From Pseudomonas citrullilanati (GTDB lineage: Bacteria; Pseudomonadota; Gammaproteobacteria; Pseudomonadales; Pseudomonadaceae), in NCBI RefSeq assembly GCF_030580855.1, contig NZ_JAUQOP010000032.1, forward strand, positions 1 through 64,000: DNA of 64,000 bases, given 5' to 3'. Positions 7,951-16,057 of this stretch are shown one piece after another. The first letter of the stretch is position 1, and every line of letters begins with the position of its first letter. The notes beneath the pieces are model-generated. The model was not told where the DNA came from. It saw nothing but the letters and a program-made list of their open reading frames with translations, and did no database searches. Position numbers and translations under genes: made by a program.

Positions 7951-8910
7951 TTACCCCCGCCCAAACCGCTCCCGATACACCGAAGGCGCCAGGCCCACCA
8001 CGCTGCGAAACGCCACGCGAAAGCTTTCCACCGAGCGATAGCCGCACAGCTGCGCGATGTTGTCGGTGTTGTCTGCGGTGCTTTCCAGCAGCTCGCGGGC
8101 GCGGGCCAGGCGCTCGTGTTGCAGCCAGGCCTTGGGCGACACGCCACAGGCCTGGGTGAAATGGCGCAGGAACGTGCGCTCGCTCATGGCCGCCTGGCTG
8201 GCCAGTTCACGCACGCCGAGGGGTTCGTGCAGGCGCTCGCGGGCCCATTGCATGACGCTCGACAGGTCGCTGCGTGGCGTGCGGCTGACTGGCGAGGGGA
8301 TGAACTGCGCCTGGCCCCCGGTCCTTTGCGGCGACATCACCAATCGCCGCGCCACCGTGTTGGCGACCTGGACGCCATGGTCCCGCGCCACCAGGTGCAG
8401 GCAGGCATCGATGCCAGCGGCGCTGCCGGCCGAGGTGATGACTTGGCCGGAGTCCACGTACAACACGTCCGGGTCTACCAGGATGGCGGGAAAACGTTCG
8501 GCCAGCTCGTCGGTGTAGCGCCAATGGGTGGTGGCGCCCAGCCCATCGAGCAACCCGGCCGCCGCCAGGACGAACGCGCCCGAGCAGATCGACAGCAGCC
8601 GCGCGCCGCGGGCGTGGGCCCTGCACAACGCATCGAGCAGGGCTTGGGGCGGCGGTTCGCTGCGGTTGCGCCAGCCGGGCACGACAATGGTCCGGGCCGT
8701 GTCGAGCAGTTCCATGCCGCCGTCGGCCAGGATCTGGAAGCCGCCCATGGCGCGCATCGGGCCGTCATCCACCGCGACGATCCGATGCTCGTACCAGGGA
8801 AACTCGAATTCGGGCCGTTCCAGCCCGAAAATCTCGACGGCGACGCCGAACTCGAACGTGCACAGGCCGTCATAGGCGAGGATCGCGACCAGGCCGGGGG
8901 TAGGCTGCAT
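7951..8910 (-). CDS. ftrA: GlxA/FtrA-type AraC-family transcriptional regulator
   Basis: 319 residues with an N-terminal DJ-1/PfpI-like domain (about 1-190; LLSICSGAFVLAAAGLLDG carries the nucleophile-elbow cysteine) and a C-terminal AraC double helix-turn-helix (about 220-319; LASQAAMSERTFLRHFTQ and IAQLCGYRSVESFRVAFRS). It matches the FtrA subgroup in size and sequence. It is divergent from a rhodanese gene, with 101 bases shared between them, and probably regulates that gene. This pairing is common in Pseudomonas. The signal sensed is not known. Confidence 0.88.
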   Translation of the reverse strand: MQPTPGLVAILAYDGLCTFEFGVAVEIFGLERPEFEFPWYEHRIVAVDDGPMRAMGGFQILADGGMELLDTARTIVVPGWRNRSEPPPQALLDALCRAHARGARLLSICSGAFVLAAAGLLDGLGATTHWRYTDELAERFPAILVDPDVLYVDSGQVITSAGSAAGIDACLHLVARDHGVQVANTVARRLVMSPQRTGGQAQFIPSPVSRTPRSDLSSVMQWARERLHEPLGVRELASQAAMSERTFLRHFTQACGVSPKAWLQHERLARARELLESTADNTDNIAQLCGYRSVESFRVAFRSVVGLAPSVYRERFGRG

Positions 8911-9011
8911 TTGTCGGAAAATTCCCAGAGAGTGTCGTATGCGCCACTGTAGCGGTAACCCAGGGCCGGATAAAGTCTGTCCATGCCCACACCCACCTTG
9001 GAGTACAAACG

Positions 9012-9446
9012 ATGACTAGCCTGGTTCGCGAAGTGCCTGCCGCCCCGTCCGATATCGCCTTGGAGCATTTCCGCCGTCGCCTGGCGTTCGAGACCGATTG
9101 CTCCGACGTCCACGCCAGCCAACAGGCCGGCAACGTCGATTTTGTCCTGGTGGACGTCCGCGGGCCATTGGCCTACGCGCGCGGTCATGTGCCCGGGGCG
9201 ATCAACCTGCCGACCCGCACGCTCGATGCCCAGGCCTTGGCCGCCTACCCCAAGACCACCCTGTTCGTGGTGTATTGCGCCGGCCCGCATTGCAACGGCG
9301 CGAACAAGGCGGCGGTGCGCCTGGCGACCCTGGGTTACCCGGTCAAGGAAATGATTGGCGGCGTCATGGGCTGGCTCGATGAAGGTTTTCGCCTGACCGG
9401 CCTGGTGGAACGTGTGACGGACCAGGCCATCGGCTGCGATTGCTGA
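9012..9446 (+). CDS. Rhodanese-like sulfurtransferase domain protein
   Basis: 144 residues, a single rhodanese domain. FVLVDVRGPLAYARGHVPGAINLP is the N-terminal signature split by family variation, and the active-site loop is YCAGPHCNGANKAA with cysteine in the nucleophile place. Such proteins move sulfane sulfur or act on cyanide or thiols. It is divergent from ftrA and convergent with the PLP gene; a short GGCCTT/AAGGCC hairpin at 9451-9467 lies at the junction. Nothing ties it firmly to the sulfur-type cluster that begins just after it, but that is worth noting. Confidence 0.9.
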   Translation: MTSLVREVPAAPSDIALEHFRRRLAFETDCSDVHASQQAGNVDFVLVDVRGPLAYARGHVPGAINLPTRTLDAQALAAYPKTTLFVVYCAGPHCNGANKAAVRLATLGYPVKEMIGGVMGWLDEGFRLTGLVERVTDQAIGCDC

Positions 9447-9459
9447 AGCGGGCCTTTTC

Positions 9460-10713
9460 TCAAGGCCTCATTCGAACCAGGTCCTCCATGGCCGCCAGGA
9501 ACCGATGAACGTCGTCTTCAGAGGTGTAGTGCGCAAGGCTGATCCTGGCTACGCCGTCGTGCTCGTCGACGCCCAGGGCACGAATGGTCTGCGGGCTGAA
9601 ATGATGACCGTGCCAGAGACGAATGCCTTGTTCGGCCATGTACCGGGAAATCATTTCGCTGGGTGTCGACTCCAGGGTAAAGGCCACGGTCGGCACCCGG
9701 CGTTGCGGTTCATGGGATGCGCGGTAGCCATGGACATGAACGCCGTTCAAGCGGCCCAGGCCTTCCAGGGCCGACTGCACCAGTCGCTGTTCGTACTCGA
9801 TGATGGCGTGCATTCCCGCGACAATCTGCTGCCGCTTGCCCGCCTGCTCGCCGCAGGTTGCGAAGGCGCGACCGACCCAGGCCAGGTGATCGATGGCGCC
9901 GAGGATCCCGGCGATGGCCTCGCGGCTCTTGCTCCCGGTTTCGAATTTATAGGGCGGCTTATCGACCGTGGGGCGGGGCTTGTAGGGCATGAGCCGTTCG
10001 AGCAAGGCCAGGCGCCCCCAGAGGATCGCGTGATGGGGGCCGTGGAGCTTGTGCGACGAGCACACCAGCAAGTCGCACCCCAGGGCCTGCACATCGATCA
10101 CCCCGTGGGGCGCGAACTGGACCGCATCGACATAGACCACTGCACCCTTGCGCCTGGCGAGGGCGGCCACCGTGGCGACGTCATTGATCGTGCCGGTGAC
10201 GTTGTTCGCATAGCTCACCGCGACGACCTTGGTTCGATCGGTGATGATCGAGTCCATGTCGGCGATGCTGAAACCGTGGGTAAGGGGATCGAACGGCAGC
10301 CAGCGGACGTTCAGTTCCAGGTCTTTCGCCAGCTCGAGCCAGGGTGAAATATTGGCTTCATGATCCGACTGGGTCAGGACAATCTCGTCACCTTTGCGAA
10401 GGCTTCGCCCGAGGCAACGGGAGAGCTGGAACGTCAGTGTCGTCATGTTCTGGCCGAACACGATTTCTTCGGCACAGTGGGCGTTGACCAGTGCGGCGGC
10501 TGCGCAGCGTGCCTGGTCGATGGCTTTTTCCGCAATGACCGACGTCGAGAAATGGCCGCCCAGGTTCGCATTGTGTTCAATCGCGGCCTCGACGCTCGCC
10601 TCCAGGGCGCGCTTGCACACCTGGGTGCCTGCGGCGCTGTCGAGAAACACGCCGTCGCGCGCCGATGCCAGGGAGAACACCGGAAACTGTTGCCTGATGC
10701 GCTCGATATCCAA
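9460..10713 (-). CDS. Cysteine-desulfurase-like class V PLP enzyme lacking the catalytic Cys
   Basis: 417 residues of the class V aminotransferase fold, closest to the SufS/CsdA type. The PLP lysine is in LLVCSSHKLHGPHHA, the cofactor region has LTQSDHEANISPW and VSYANNVTGTINDV, and ETGSKSREAIAGILGAI is conserved. At the SufS catalytic-Cys loop (usually GHHCA) it reads RLWHGHHFSPQ, with Phe in the Cys position. It is therefore probably not a persulfide-forming desulfurase; a C-S lyase, epimerase or aminotransferase is more likely. The start codon is TTG at 10713 with AAGGA about 9 bases upstream. It is the last gene of the minus-strand cluster, 34 bases after the CysRS paralogue. Confidence 0.82.
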   Translation of the reverse strand: MDIERIRQQFPVFSLASARDGVFLDSAAGTQVCKRALEASVEAAIEHNANLGGHFSTSVIAEKAIDQARCAAAALVNAHCAEEIVFGQNMTTLTFQLSRCLGRSLRKGDEIVLTQSDHEANISPWLELAKDLELNVRWLPFDPLTHGFSIADMDSIITDRTKVVAVSYANNVTGTINDVATVAALARRKGAVVYVDAVQFAPHGVIDVQALGCDLLVCSSHKLHGPHHAILWGRLALLERLMPYKPRPTVDKPPYKFETGSKSREAIAGILGAIDHLAWVGRAFATCGEQAGKRQQIVAGMHAIIEYEQRLVQSALEGLGRLNGVHVHGYRASHEPQRRVPTVAFTLESTPSEMISRYMAEQGIRLWHGHHFSPQTIRALGVDEHDGVARISLAHYTSEDDVHRFLAAMEDLVRMRP

Positions 10714-10747
10714 AATCTCGTTCCTTCGTGGTGGCGACTGGGGGTGG

Positions 10748-12118
10748 TCAGGCTTTCAGGTCGCTGAGGCTGATGCCCTGGGCGAGCAGCAGGTCCCTGA
10801 TTCGATCGGATTCCGCCCAGTTCCTTTCGTTACGGGCCGCGTTGCGCGCCGCGATCAGCTCGCTTTGTTCCGACGTCAGGCGCGTGGCCTGGGCGTCGAA
10901 CAAACCGATGTCCAGCACCGCATTGAAACTGCGGAGCAGGTCGATGCGTTCCGATTCGGTCAGTTCATTGGACTTGATCACCCACCAGAACTCAGCCATG
11001 GCGCTGGGCGTGTGCAGGTCCTTTTCGAGCGCAGCGAAGAACCGTTGGTGGGACGCGGCATGGGTGGACGAGAAAGCCTCGCCGCCAGGGCCGCTGTTTT
11101 CCAGGGCGCTGCTGACCCGTCGCCGGGCTTTTTGCAATGCCGTGGCGACGTCATCCAGCGCCGCCCAGGAAAATGCCAGGGCGCTGCGATAGTGCGAGCC
11201 CAGCACCAGCAACCGGAACGCGCAGGGGTCGTAGCCCTTGTCCACCAGCGAGTCCACGGTGAGGAATTCCCCGCTGGACTTGGACATTTTCTCTGCCTCC
11301 ACATTGAGGAACTCGCAGTGGAACCAGTAGTTGACCCAACGGTGGCCGAAGCAGCATTCCGATTGCGCGATCTCGTTGGAATGGTGGACGTTGATATGAT
11401 CGATACCGCCGCAATGGATATCGATCCTGTCGCCCAGGTATTTGCTCGCCATGGCCGAGCACTCGATATGCCAGCCAGGAAATCCCAGGCCCCAGGGAGA
11501 GTCCCACTTCATGATCTGGCCAGGAAATTTCGAGGTCGAAAACCACAGGGCGAAGTCCGCCTGCGCGCGCTTCAACGGATCGTGAGTGACACGTTCGGTG
11601 GCGCGTTGCTCGTCCAGCACCAGTTGCCCCAGCTCATGGTAGGTCGGGAATTTTTCCACGCTGAAATAGACATTCCCGGCGCTTTCGTAGGCCACGCCCT
11701 TTTCCAGCAAGCGCTGGATCAACGCGATGATGTCGGGAATATGCTGCGTTGCCCGGCATACCACGTCCGGCCGGGTAATGTTCAACAGGCCGCAGTGGCG
11801 AAAGAACGCGTCTTCGTAGAATTGGGCGATCTGCCAAGGGGTCTTGTTCTCGCGAGCGGCACCCACCATCAATTTGTCCTGGCCGGCATCGGCGTCGGAT
11901 TGCAGGTGCCCGACATCGGTGATGTTCATCACGTGCTTTACCATCCATCCGCGATGCCGCAGGGTCTTGGCCAGGACATCTTCGAAGATGTACGTGCGCA
12001 TATTCCCGATGTGCGCGTAGTGGTAGACCGTGGGGCCGCAGGCGTACAGGCCGACATGGTTCTCAACGATCGGAGAGAAGGGCACGACCGTCCTGCCCAG
12101 GGTATTGAATAGTTCCAT
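10748..12118 (-). CDS. Cysteinyl-tRNA synthetase paralogue in a biosynthetic-type cluster
   Basis: 456 residues, the full family length. Class I motifs are intact: YHYAHIGNMRTYIF (HIGH) and EKMSKSSGEF (KMSKS). Zinc and cysteine-site residues appear in YACGPTVYHY, WHIECSAMA and CGGIDHINVHHSNEIAQSE. The C-terminal helix AARNERNWAESDRIRDLLL is that of true CysRS, so the anticodon-side region is kept, unlike the mycothiol ligase MshC. The start MELFNTLGR matches the family; 14 upstream codons are open. It lies between a GST and a PLP enzyme in a metabolic operon, so it is unlikely to be the housekeeping cysS. It may supply activated cysteine or act as a resistant spare synthetase. Confidence 0.85.
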   Translation of the reverse strand: MELFNTLGRTVVPFSPIVENHVGLYACGPTVYHYAHIGNMRTYIFEDVLAKTLRHRGWMVKHVMNITDVGHLQSDADAGQDKLMVGAARENKTPWQIAQFYEDAFFRHCGLLNITRPDVVCRATQHIPDIIALIQRLLEKGVAYESAGNVYFSVEKFPTYHELGQLVLDEQRATERVTHDPLKRAQADFALWFSTSKFPGQIMKWDSPWGLGFPGWHIECSAMASKYLGDRIDIHCGGIDHINVHHSNEIAQSECCFGHRWVNYWFHCEFLNVEAEKMSKSSGEFLTVDSLVDKGYDPCAFRLLVLGSHYRSALAFSWAALDDVATALQKARRRVSSALENSGPGGEAFSSTHAASHQRFFAALEKDLHTPSAMAEFWWVIKSNELTESERIDLLRSFNAVLDIGLFDAQATRLTSEQSELIAARNAARNERNWAESDRIRDLLLAQGISLSDLKA

Positions 12119-12166
12119 TTCCAACTCTTGCGTCGAGGGGGCATCGATGCCCCGGGCCATCCGGGC

Positions 12167-12802
12167 TCAGTGCCCGGAGGAGGTCGTGTTGCCTTGTCGG
12201 TCGAGATCCAGCCATTGATGGACACTCTCGCGATCCCACGCCCGCAGCGCATAGTCCTTCAACGTCTGGGGAACCGGATCATCGTTGTAGATGAGCCTGT
12301 TCAACATGCCGGCGGCGTCGACGTCGGCGATGCACCAGGTGTTGAAAAGAAATGCCTTGCCGTCCCGAAGGCTGTGGGACAAGGTCTCGACCAGCCGCTG
12401 GGCATCGGCCTGCGCCAATGGCCCCAGCGGTTCCTGTGACGGTGCGATGAAGATGGTCTCGGTGGGCCGGTTGCCGCGCAGGTTGAAGAAATCGCTCCTC
12501 AGCCAGGCCTGGACTTGCCGGGCTTGGGCGCGGGCCTGGACATCAGCCGGGAACAGGCGGGCACCTGGCGCAATGTCGTTCAGGTATTCGGCGATGGCGG
12601 ATGATTCAGCCAGGGAAAACGCCCCGTCCACCAGCGTCGGAACGCGGTGGGTGAGCGAGACCCCGGTGAATGGCGGTCGCCGGTGATCGCCCTGGGAGAG
12701 GTCGAGGTAGTGCAGGTCGAAGTCGAACCGGCACTCCTTGAGCGCTACGAACGCGCACATGGCAAAGGGCGAAGTGCATTGGTGATCCACGTATAGCTTC
12801 AT
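12167..12802 (-). CDS. Glutathione S-transferase (YfcF-like)
   Basis: 211 residues with an N-terminal thioredoxin-fold GST domain (MKLYVDHQCTSPFAMCAFVA, HRVPTLVDGAFSLAESSAIAEYL, where the SxxI turn binds glutathione) and an alpha-helical C-terminal domain. The region after the start resembles YfcF-type GSTs. The ATG at 12802 has GGAG about 9 bases upstream; the longer frame overlaps the ATP-grasp gene. It lies 25 bases after that gene in the same unit. A role in adding glutathione to, or removing it from, a pathway intermediate is inference from context. Confidence 0.85.
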   Translation of the reverse strand: MKLYVDHQCTSPFAMCAFVALKECRFDFDLHYLDLSQGDHRRPPFTGVSLTHRVPTLVDGAFSLAESSAIAEYLNDIAPGARLFPADVQARAQARQVQAWLRSDFFNLRGNRPTETIFIAPSQEPLGPLAQADAQRLVETLSHSLRDGKAFLFNTWCIADVDAAGMLNRLIYNDDPVPQTLKDYALRAWDRESVHQWLDLDRQGNTTSSGH

Positions 12803-12827
12803 TGAGTCTCGCTCCATCCCATCGAGG

Positions 12828-14105
12828 TCAGCAGGCTTGCGCGACAGCTGCCTGGCTGAGTTGCACGTCGAAAAAGCCGGTGTCTTCGGCTTCTTTTGCC
12901 CGGATCCACAGGTAATCGGCGTAGGTGACCGCCGGGTCTTCGTGAACCAGATAAATGAAGCCGTAGTTCGTCGAGATCCCGATGGTCGGCGCAACGCGGT
13001 CGCCAATTTCCGGGGCCCTGATCATCTTGAAGAAACTCGGCCTGGCGCTCAGTTCTTCGAGCCAGCGGCGATGGGTCACCTGGCCGGAGACGCTGTTGAT
13101 CATCCCGATGACTTCACAGGTCGCATTCGATCGGTTGACTTTATCCAGCATCGAATGGAACGCCTCGGGGTCGGCATAGCAGGCCACGCAGAGATTGACG
13201 GCGTTGACGCCGCGCACGCGGGTCATCGCGCTGAGCTCCTGGGTCCCCATCATCCGGGCTGCCCATTCGATCAGCATCGGACCGTTGGCCGTCACCATCA
13301 CTTCCAGGAACGAAGGGCCGATGTCGACGCCGAATGCGTCCAGGCATTGGTGGACGTAAGCGATGATGGGGGCCGCTTCTTCCGAGAGCAGGTCGATCAG
13401 CACTTCACGGTCGTTGACCACCCCGGCGCCTGGCACGGGCTTGCGATTGTCGCGCCAGATTTCGAAGACGAAATGTTCACCGGCGCGGGAAACCGCCTGC
13501 ACCAGGTATTGCTGGCCAGCCAGGTATTCCATCGCCAGCAGCGTGTCGTTGATGAGCCCCATTTCATTGAGCCGGCCCAGCTCCTTATCCACCGCGTGAC
13601 GCACCTGCGTCGTCTCGTAGCAGAAATGAATGCCGTCCGCCCCGGCGCTGTTGACCGGCTTGATGACCACCGGCCAGCCATCGATCGTCTCGATCGCCGT
13701 CTCGACCTCGCCCATCTGATGGATCAAGGCCACCCGGGCGGCCGGAATGCCCAACTGATGCAGCCGCTTGGCCATGTGCCATTTGTCCCGGCGGCAGGCC
13801 GACAGCGCCGTGCCGTTGCCAGGCGTGCCCATCAGTTCGCTGAGCCGGTCGGCCAGCTCGACGCCGGACTCGCAGCCGGGAATGATGAACGCCGGCTCGA
13901 ATTCGGCCAACGCGTCCGTCAGTGCCTCGAGGTCCTGCGTTGCGACGAACCGCTGCTGGAAATCCCCTGGCCGGTAGCTGTCCACGTCATATTCGAGAAT
14001 TTCGGCGGATGTCTGCACATGGATGCAGGTTATTCCATACCGCTTGAGTTCGTCCGCAAGGCTTGCCCCGGTCGAGTAGGCATCGACGATCACCGCGTAT
14101 TTCAT
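12828..14105 (-). CDS. ATP-grasp carboxylate-amine ligase
   Basis: 425 residues of the ATP-grasp fold. The N-terminal Rossmann-like part (MKYAVIVDAYSTG, FIIPGCESGVELADRLSE) is followed by the ATP-binding lobes (DKWHMAKRLHQLGIPAARV, WPVVIKPVNSAGADGIHFC) and a metal-binding end (FLEVMVTANGPMLIEWAARM). This arrangement is seen in L-amino-acid ligases that make dipeptides or amide bonds through acyl phosphates. Its ATG overlaps the EamA stop (ATGA). Within the cluster it is the best candidate for the bond-forming step that joins two amino-acid-type units. Substrates are unknown. Confidence 0.87.
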   Translation of the reverse strand: MKYAVIVDAYSTGASLADELKRYGITCIHVQTSAEILEYDVDSYRPGDFQQRFVATQDLEALTDALAEFEPAFIIPGCESGVELADRLSELMGTPGNGTALSACRRDKWHMAKRLHQLGIPAARVALIHQMGEVETAIETIDGWPVVIKPVNSAGADGIHFCYETTQVRHAVDKELGRLNEMGLINDTLLAMEYLAGQQYLVQAVSRAGEHFVFEIWRDNRKPVPGAGVVNDREVLIDLLSEEAAPIIAYVHQCLDAFGVDIGPSFLEVMVTANGPMLIEWAARMMGTQELSAMTRVRGVNAVNLCVACYADPEAFHSMLDKVNRSNATCEVIGMINSVSGQVTHRRWLEELSARPSFFKMIRAPEIGDRVAPTIGISTNYGFIYLVHEDPAVTYADYLWIRAKEAEDTGFFDVQLSQAAVAQAC

Positions 14106-15091
14106 GTTCTAACTCCTTCGACTGAAAGGCGACTAAGGTGGGAATAGCCGTTGTAGGTCGCGGCCAGGCAGATAAGGACCACCCCCGCGAAACTGAATGC
14201 TGAAAAGGCCAGTCTCGAATCAACGGTTTGAAAAATGATGGTGAACAACGGGGCGGCCGCCAGGATGGCTTCCGTGGTCACCGGTTCGCAGCGCTTTATT
14301 CCTTCCTGCAACAAGAGCAGCGGCAGGATCACGCCGACGAACGCCAGCAGGACCAGGGCGTCGAGATGATCGAGGACGGCGGCGACCTTGCCCGGGTTCA
14401 AGCCGGTGTAGACGCCGGTGACCGCCAGCAAGAGATAGAACCGATGGGCGTAGAGATAATGGCTTGACGCCCCATGATCGGCGACGACCTTCGAGAGAAT
14501 GCTGGTCAACGCCATGGCGACACCGCACACCAGCATCATCAGGTAGCCCAGCAACACCTGGTCGCTGTCGAACTCATGCTTGACTGCGGTGCGTCCGTCC
14601 ATCGAGACCCAGCCCAGGTAGACGCTGGCCAGGGCGATGACCAGGGCGGCGATGTAGTCGGCCGGGATCATGATCGCCGTGGGGCGCAATAGCTTGTTCA
14701 GCACCAGCGTCGAAATGATCCCGACCCCGCCCACCAGCGCGCTGACGATGGCCGGCTCCACCCATTTCAAGGCCAGCAGGAAGGATATCCAGAGGGCGGC
14801 GGAGCTGACGTTGAGCATCAGCAGGCACCGGCGCACGGAAGCCTTTTTTCCTGGCGCGGCAAGCAAGGCTGGCGTCGCGCGTTTGCGAGCCATGTAGCCG
14901 AAAAAGAACACAGGCCAGGCGACGGCGAATAACACGAAGGTCGCGATGACGCTGTCGAGGCGTTGCAACAGGATCCCGAAATACACCTCCTTGAGCCCAT
15001 CGATCACGTTGACGAGCATCAACGCCGTGATCCCTACAAACAGAGCTTGTGCCGTGCGCATGGTGCGGATTCCAGTCAGGAAAGCGGTCAT
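14102..15091 (-). CDS. EamA/DMT-family transporter
   Basis: 329 residues with about ten hydrophobic segments in two EamA-like halves. The second half contains HRFYLLLAVTGVYTGL and a terminal VGVILPLLLLQEGIKRCEP region. It overlaps its neighbours by ATGA on both sides (JmjC gene before, ATP-grasp gene after), so it is an integral member of the operon. DMT transporters often export amino acids or metabolites; here it is a natural candidate for exporting the cluster product. An internal ATG at codon 11 is an alternative start. Confidence 0.85.
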   Translation of the reverse strand: MTAFLTGIRTMRTAQALFVGITALMLVNVIDGLKEVYFGILLQRLDSVIATFVLFAVAWPVFFFGYMARKRATPALLAAPGKKASVRRCLLMLNVSSAALWISFLLALKWVEPAIVSALVGGVGIISTLVLNKLLRPTAIMIPADYIAALVIALASVYLGWVSMDGRTAVKHEFDSDQVLLGYLMMLVCGVAMALTSILSKVVADHGASSHYLYAHRFYLLLAVTGVYTGLNPGKVAAVLDHLDALVLLAFVGVILPLLLLQEGIKRCEPVTTEAILAAAPLFTIIFQTVDSRLAFSAFSFAGVVLICLAATYNGYSHLSRLSVEGVRT

Positions 15092-16008
15092 AGGGCGGTG
15101 AGCGTGCGAATGTTCCCTTTTCTCGCTTGCTTGTAGCGTTGCAGCAGGGCTTCGGCCGGCAATGTCCTGGACAGCTTCGCGACTTCGTCCAGGCCACTCT
15201 GTAGATCGCCCAGGATGCGCTGCAGGGCAGGCTCCGACAGCGTGTCGAGCGGGTGGGCCCTGAGCCGTTCGTTCCCGTGCAGGCGTTCCAGCAGGGCGTA
15301 GGTGATGATGTCGGCGACCGTCGGCGGGTTGATCACGAAGCCGATGGAAAAGGACTCTTCATGGGCGACCGTGGCATGCCAGTAGCCCCGGGGCATGAAC
15401 GTCGTGGTCCCGGGCTTTACCAGCCGCTCCTCGTGGCCGTCGGGCATCGTCAGCGGTAGTTTTGCGCCGGTGTAGGGGTGCGTGCCTGCCTGGTAGAAGC
15501 GGTTCGGGTTATTCGGGAAGAAGGGGTAGATGGGGTCCGGCAGCGAAGTGTTTTCGGCAAACCTCCAGGTCTTTTCGCCCTTGATCTGGATCATGAAGTT
15601 GGTTTCATGATCGAAGTGCGTCGCCACTTCCACGCCATGGTTGGCGGCGAACGCCTCGCAGCTCACATAGTGCCGGGGAATGTCGAGTATCTTCGCCAGT
15701 TCATCGCAGGCCAGGGAAATCGCGGGCAGCGCTTCCAGATCCTTCAGGTAAACCATCGCGGCGCCATCGTTGTACGGTGCGAGGGCATCGGCGGACCGGG
15801 CCACGGTGGTGCGCTTGCCCCCTGCAAAGAGCAGGTCGACGGGCCCCGGCAGCGCCCTGAACAACGCGCGGATGTCCTGGAATTCCTCCAGGGCCGACAA
15901 TTGCGTAAAGCGGCTCATCGCGCCGTCGGCGACGTAGGAGCGCTTGGGCCAGCACGTGTCGAGGAACACCTCGGTCTGGTCGCCAAACATCTGCTGCAGA
16001 ATATTCAT
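15088..16008 (-). CDS. JmjC/cupin-type Fe(II)/2-oxoglutarate dioxygenase
   Basis: 306 residues with a cupin-4/JmjC-like core. The metal triad is visible as HFD in VEVATHFDHETNFMIQIKG and a distal histidine in PRGYWHATVAHEESFSIGF; KGEKTWRFAEN is the usual strand between. Such enzymes hydroxylate amino acids, peptides or small molecules. The ATG at 16008 is preferred because AAGGATGG lies upstream; an ATG at 16020 has AAGG directly adjacent, too close to serve. The stop overlaps the EamA start. It is probably a tailoring oxygenase of this cluster. Confidence 0.84.
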   Translation of the reverse strand: MNILQQMFGDQTEVFLDTCWPKRSYVADGAMSRFTQLSALEEFQDIRALFRALPGPVDLLFAGGKRTTVARSADALAPYNDGAAMVYLKDLEALPAISLACDELAKILDIPRHYVSCEAFAANHGVEVATHFDHETNFMIQIKGEKTWRFAENTSLPDPIYPFFPNNPNRFYQAGTHPYTGAKLPLTMPDGHEERLVKPGTTTFMPRGYWHATVAHEESFSIGFVINPPTVADIITYALLERLHGNERLRAHPLDTLSEPALQRILGDLQSGLDEVAKLSRTLPAEALLQRYKQARKGNIRTLTAL

Positions 16009-16057
16009 CGCGCATTCCATCCTTGAAGCGGCGCGCATTGCGCGCCGCATGGTTTCA

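Noticed and set aside
9460..10713. Annotation as a true cysteine desulfurase
   Set aside because: The catalytic-Cys loop reads GHHFSPQ, so the family name would mislead about its chemistry.
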